From positions 1 to 9,333 of the forward strand of contig CAMAQU010000054.1 in assembly GCA_945860425.1 (NCBI GenBank): DNA of 9,333 nt, read 5' to 3'. Shown piece after piece: positions 6,247-9,333 of the stretch. The translations under genes were made by a program, and so were the position numbers. How positions within the stretch are numbered: the first letter of the stretch is position 1; each line of letters starts with the position of its first letter. Under the pieces are notes generated by a model. That model searched no databases. It was not told the origin of the DNA and was given only the letters and a program-made list of their open reading frames with translations. This stretch comes from Sphingomonas paucimobilis (GTDB lineage Bacteria; Pseudomonadota; Alphaproteobacteria; Sphingomonadales; Sphingomonadaceae).

Positions 6247-6876
6247 CTAAGGCGCGGTTTTCCGGGGCAAAAGACCAGCCCGATCGAGGTCCTCAATCAA
6301 GCTCTTTCGAAAAGGGGCTTCCACAGGGATGGTCTCAACGAGTCGTTCAAAATAAGGCCGCGCCTCTTTCGCCCGATCATTTTCAGCCAAAGCGACAGCG
6401 TAGAAATAAAGAGCACCCGGATATCCCGGCGCGATCTGCAACGCGCGCCGATATGCATAATCCGCGGCCGGCGCGAGAAACCCTTGCTCATGACCGACCA
6501 AGGCATTGCCAAGCCCGGTCCATAAGGCAGGGTTATTTGGGTCCCTATTCAACGCACCCTGAATAACCCTCGCCGCAAGGTCAGGCCGATTAATCCGGAA
6601 ATAGGCATCAGCTTGCGCAAGTGTTTGCGAATCTGGCCCGACCTGCCCGATGAGATTGTTCTGCGCAGTGCTGGCCGCCGGCAATTGGACCGGGGGCAAG
6701 GGCTTTGACATAACCGGCGCGGAGGGAAGATTTGGGCTTCCTTGCAAAGAATAGCCGACAAGCCCGAGAACAAGGCCCGCCGCGCTGACATAGCTCGCGC
6801 CCGGCGATAACTTCCCCAGACGCCACATCAGCAAAAGCGTTACAAAGGCGATAAAGAGAATTGCGAAAAGTGCCAT
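6247..6876 (-). CDS. CcmI-like TPR protein of cytochrome c maturation
   Basis: In System I, CcmI-type TPR proteins bind the C-terminus of apocytochrome c and deliver it to the CcmF/CcmH ligation complex in the periplasm. This 209-residue protein has two hydrophobic helices (about 2-18 and 28-45), a Pro-rich linker (about 48-68) and a helical TPR region (about 85-182) with repeat cores such as ADAYFRINRPDLAARVIQGALNRDP and the following ALWTGLGNAL. Its start ATG (6874-6876) overlaps the ccmH stop by one base (TAATG), with AGGGG just upstream, showing translational coupling. The frame is open upstream for 25 more codons, but those lie inside ccmH. It is shorter than classical two-domain CcmI, and the usual cytoplasmic loop between the two membrane helices is reduced to about ten residues. 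Function is inferred from position and fold, since TPR sequence alone is not specific. Confidence 0.82.
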   Translation of the reverse strand: MALFAILFIAFVTLLLMWRLGKLSPGASYVSAAGLVLGLVGYSLQGSPNLPSAPVMSKPLPPVQLPAASTAQNNLIGQVGPDSQTLAQADAYFRINRPDLAARVIQGALNRDPNNPALWTGLGNALVGHEQGFLAPAADYAYRRALQIAPGYPGALYFYAVALAENDRAKEARPYFERLVETIPVEAPFRKSLIEDLDRAGLLPRKTAP

Positions 6877-7292
6877 TATCCCCTGCTCCGGCGGATACGA
6901 CCAGCGGCAACAAAGCCCCCGATTAAAATAAGGATAGCAGGCAAAGCCCATAAGATCGCCGCGACGCCATGCTGCGGTGGTGCATAGGTCACCCAGTCGC
7001 CATAACGCTCAACCAGCCAAGCCCTCACTTGCTCCGGGCTTTCCCCCTTTTGGATGCGCTCCCGGATAAGGGCACGCATATCGCCCGCCATATCGGCATC
7101 GGAATCTGCGATGGATTGGCCTTGGCACACAAGACAGCGGACCGTTTCCATCAGGCTGCGCGCCTGCTTCTCCTGCTCAGGGTCTGCCAACTGAACATTG
7201 GCAAGCGGCGCTGCCGCCATACGCGAGCCAGCCAGCACAGGCGCGCCAACCAAGGCCGCAAGAAGACCGGATGCAAGGACAAAGCGCCTCAT
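6876..7292 (-). CDS. ccmH: CcmH, cytochrome c maturation thiol protein
   Basis: CcmH (CcmL/Ccl2 family) is a membrane-anchored periplasmic protein whose CxxC pair handles the haem-binding cysteines of apocytochrome c and works with CcmF in haem ligation. The 138-residue product has an N-terminal signal peptide (about 1-21, ending VLAGS). The diagnostic block VRCLVCQGQSIADSDADMAGDMR (51-73) holds Cys53 and Cys56. A helical part contains YGDWVTYAPP (97-106), and a C-terminal membrane helix (about 109-130) is followed by a basic RIRRSRG tail. The length corresponds to the single-domain form found in many alphaproteobacteria, not the longer bipartite E. coli CcmH; the TPR part is the separate gene downstream. 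The start overlaps the ccmG stop by four bases (ATGA, 7289-7292). Confidence 0.95.
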   Translation of the reverse strand: MRRFVLASGLLAALVGAPVLAGSRMAAAPLANVQLADPEQEKQARSLMETVRCLVCQGQSIADSDADMAGDMRALIRERIQKGESPEQVRAWLVERYGDWVTYAPPQHGVAAILWALPAILILIGGFVAAGRIRRSRG

Positions 7293-7819
7293 TTCGCATC
7301 CTCGAGAGCGGCCAAAATCTTCGGAACATCATCCTTTCGAATGTCGCCAATATGCTGGAAACGAACAACACCCTGACCATCCACAACAAAACTCTCAGGG
7401 ACACCGGAAGACCCAAGGCTAATCTGCACTTGGCTCGATACATCGGAACCAATGCGCGCATAGGGATCTCCATGCTGGCCGAGAAAATCAGCGACATCCT
7501 CTGGCGTGTCGCGAATGGCGATCCCATGAATTTCAACGCCCTGCCGCTTGAGTTCTTCCAAAACAGGCGCTTCGGCGATGCAAGGCAAGCACCAGCTTGC
7601 AAAAATGTTGAGCAGAATAGGCTTGCCCTGTTTCAGGTCATCGCTGGTCAGCGCGGGGTGGCTGGCAACCGCCGCGGGCAACACAAAGTCTGGCACCACT
7701 TTGCCAACCATCTTGGAGGTTATGGTGGTGTTTTCGGGCGCGTGAAGACCCCGCAGAAAAACACCGAGAAAAAGAGCAAAGACCATTAACGGCGCCCAAA
7801 GCAGTATCTTACGCATCAT
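7289..7819 (-). CDS. ccmG: CcmG/DsbE, thiol:disulfide interchange protein
   Basis: CcmG is a membrane-tethered periplasmic thioredoxin-like protein that passes reducing power from CcdA or DsbD to the cytochrome c assembly line. The 176-residue product has an uncleaved N-terminal anchor (about 5-22) and a thioredoxin fold with the active site WCLPC (Cys77 and Cys80) in NIFASWCLPCIAEAP. It also has the family's acidic insert region (VEIHGIAIRDTPEDV, 95-109) and the cis-proline segment GVPESF (139-144). Two start codons are adjacent: ATG 7819 overlaps the ccmF stop as ATGA, and ATG 7816 gives one residue less. GGGAT just upstream in the ccmF end can serve either. The neighbours ccmF and ccmH fix its role as CcmG and not a general DsbE-like protein. 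Confidence 0.95.
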   Translation of the reverse strand: MMRKILLWAPLMVFALFLGVFLRGLHAPENTTITSKMVGKVVPDFVLPAAVASHPALTSDDLKQGKPILLNIFASWCLPCIAEAPVLEELKRQGVEIHGIAIRDTPEDVADFLGQHGDPYARIGSDVSSQVQISLGSSGVPESFVVDGQGVVRFQHIGDIRKDDVPKILAALEDAK

Positions 7820-9333
7820 TGGTCATCCCGTGTCGGCAACCGGCGCTCGCGCCACAATCGACCAACCAGAGCAAGAATACCGCCCAATGCAATCAATATG
7901 CCGCCAAACCAGATCAATGTGACCCACGGCTTCCACCAAAGCCGCAGTTGCCAGCGGCCATCCTCATTTACTTTACCAAGAACGACGTAGAGTTGGCCAT
8001 CGATCAAGGTGGTAATGGCGGCTTCGCTCGTCTCTGTCGGGGGGTCCATATAATGCCGCGCCTGAGGCCGCAAAACAACGGGCGGGCTGTCTCCACGACG
8101 CGCCTCTATGCGCGCCTCCAACGCAGTCCAGTTTGGCCCAATAACTGGCGTAACTGCCTTTAGCCGGACATTGAAGGGACCCACGTCTGCTTCGCCGCCT
8201 TCAGCAACAGCAACCAGCCGTTCCTTCATGAAGGCCGTGTCCGCCGCCATGCCCGCCAGAGCAACCGCAACGCCGAAATGCGCCACGACCATGCCCCAAG
8301 TAAACAGGGGGGTGCGCTTAAGGCTTCGTTTCCACAAAGGCGCGATGCTTGCAGCCCCCGCGACGGCCGCAGTGGTCAGCCCCAGCCAAGAAAGCGTCCC
8401 AATGTCTGGCGCTGCAACCCGAACCGAGATCAAAACGCCCAGACCAAGGGCGACTGGAACGGCCAAACGACGCACCAGCAAGGCAAAGCCATCCCGACGC
8501 CAACGCAGCAGCGGGCCAGCCGCCATCGCGAGGATCAACAGCAACGCAACCGATCCTGCCGCGGGGTTGAAATAAGGCGGGCCGATTGAAATTTGTTGGC
8601 CCATAGCCTGCGCAACTATCGGATAAAGCGTGCCGATCAGCACAACGCCGAGGATCACCGTGAGCAACAAATTATTGAGGACGAGTGCCGCTTCCCGGCT
8701 CACCGGATCAAATTGTGCGCCTTCTCTGACCGTTGAAATGCGGAACGCAAAAAGCGCCAACGCGCCGCCGATATACAGCAGCAACAATGCCAGAATGAAC
8801 GACCCGCGCTCAGGATCGACGGCGAAGGCATGAACGCTCGTCAAAATGCCGGAGCGCACAAGGAACGTGCCCACCATCGACATGGAAAAGGCGACAACCG
8901 CCAGCATCACCGTCCAAGCACGTAGGCTATCTCGCGTGGCGAGAACCGTTACCGAGTGCAGCAAGGCTGTCGCCGCCAACCAAGGCATAAGCGACGCATT
9001 TTCAACAGGGTCCCAAAACCACCAGCCGCCCCAGCCAAGCTCATAATAGGCCCAATAGCTACCCGCTGTAATCCCAATCGTCAGGAACGCCCAAGCGCCC
9101 AAGACCCATGGACGCATTGCACGTGCAAATGCCGGACCAACATCGCGCGTCAAAAGCGCCCCAACGGCAAAGCTGAACGCGACCGAAAGACCAACATAGC
9201 CCAAATAAAGTGTCGGTGGATGAAAGGCGAGCCCGGGATCCTGAAGCAAGGGGTTTAAGCCATTGCCCTCTGGCAGCGCAGGATTGAGGCGCTCAAATGG
9301 GTTCGACGAGAAGAGCAGAAACGCATAGAAACC
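7816..9333 (-). CDS. ccmF: CcmF, haem lyase subunit (N-terminus outside window)
   Basis: CcmF is the multi-helix inner-membrane protein that attaches haem to apocytochrome c. The window holds its last 505 residues; the N-terminal part (roughly 150 residues, judged from family length) lies beyond the right edge, and the frame is open to base 9333. The visible part begins GFYAFLLFSSNPFERL and continues with the conserved LNPLLQDPGLAFHPP (26-40). The WWD haem-handling domain WGGWWFWDPVENASLMPWL spans about 101-119. Histidines of the type that ligate haem are at visible positions 126 (LLHSV), 168 (SVHAF) and 352 (VAHFG). A large periplasmic loop (about 368-462) precedes the final helix. Note that TTG at 9247-9249 encodes an ordinary Leu, not a start. 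The stop overlaps the ccmG start (ATGA), so the genes are coupled. Confidence 0.97.
   Translation of the reverse strand, partial: GFYAFLLFSSNPFERLNPALPEGNGLNPLLQDPGLAFHPPTLYLGYVGLSVAFSFAVGALLTRDVGPAFARAMRPWVLGAWAFLTIGITAGSYWAYYELGWGGWWFWDPVENASLMPWLAATALLHSVTVLATRDSLRAWTVMLAVVAFSMSMVGTFLVRSGILTSVHAFAVDPERGSFILALLLLYIGGALALFAFRISTVREGAQFDPVSREAALVLNNLLLTVILGVVLIGTLYPIVAQAMGQQISIGPPYFNPAAGSVALLLILAMAAGPLLRWRRDGFALLVRRLAVPVALGLGVLISVRVAAPDIGTLSWLGLTTAAVAGAASIAPLWKRSLKRTPLFTWGMVVAHFGVAVALAGMAADTAFMKERLVAVAEGGEADVGPFNVRLKAVTPVIGPNWTALEARIEARRGDSPPVVLRPQARHYMDPPTETSEAAITTLIDGQLYVVLGKVNEDGRWQLRLWWKPWVTLIWFGGILIALGGILALVGRLWRERRLPTRDDQ

Noticed and set aside
7271..7789. A 172-codon open frame on the plus strand opposite ccmG
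   Set aside because: It is antisense to a clear CcmG with a WCLPC active site and has a low-complexity, arginine/asparagine-rich translation without known motifs.
8108..8575. A 155-codon plus-strand frame opposite ccmF
   Set aside because: The Ala/Thr/Arg-rich translation reflects the complement of the membrane-helix codons of ccmF; no domain or start signal supports it.
1..9333. A hidden defence system, prophage, insertion sequence or CRISPR array
   Set aside because: No transposase, integrase, nuclease, toxin-antitoxin pair, spaced repeats or terminal inverted repeats were seen; all coding space is filled by recognisable metabolic and housekeeping genes of similar composition.

Overview
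This window looks like ordinary core chromosome of an alphaproteobacterium, most likely a member of the Sphingomonadales. The basis is a moderately GC-rich composition, a cytochrome c maturation cluster in the order ccmF-ccmG-ccmH-short TPR protein, an alphaproteobacterial-type elongator tRNA-Met with encoded CCA, and protein sequences typical of that group. The lineage is an inference from gene content and was not tested by search.

Layout. At the left edge (1-50, minus) are the first codons of an FAD-dependent oxidoreductase, diverging from a run of four plus-strand genes: a monoacylglycerol-lipase-like hydrolase (205-1053), a membrane-anchored family V lipase-like alpha/beta hydrolase (1086-2021), the sulfurtransferase FdhD (2062-2853), and a renalase-like FAD oxidoreductase (2951-3937). 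The first two are 32 bp apart and the next gap is 40 bp, so at least the first three may be co-transcribed. The fourth lies after a 97-bp gap that contains small repeats. From 3993 onwards everything is on the minus strand: tRNA-Met(CAT) with its own convincing promoter, then (reading right to left) the ccm cluster ccmF (cut by the window end)-ccmG-ccmH-TPR protein, followed by the potassium transporter kup. The ccm genes overlap at their stop/start codons (ATGA, ATGA, TAATG), so they form one translationally coupled operon.

How they work together. The ccm genes encode the late part of System I cytochrome c maturation: CcmF (with CcmH) is the haem-ligation module, CcmG is the periplasmic thioredoxin-like reductant, CcmH is the CxxC protein handling apocytochrome thiols, and the TPR protein matches the apocytochrome-holding role of CcmI. 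FdhD sulfurates the molybdenum cofactor of formate dehydrogenase, but no dehydrogenase gene is in view. The two hydrolases, FdhD and the renalase-like protein share no obvious pathway. Kup and tRNA-Met are housekeeping genes. No gene-free stretch exceeds 300 bases.

I saw no sign of mobile DNA, phage, CRISPR or a defence system, and nothing I would call a new biological system. The points worth a second look are modest: a CcmI-like protein with almost no loop between its two membrane helices, an isolated fdhD between lipase and renalase-like genes, and several small inverted or direct repeats between genes.
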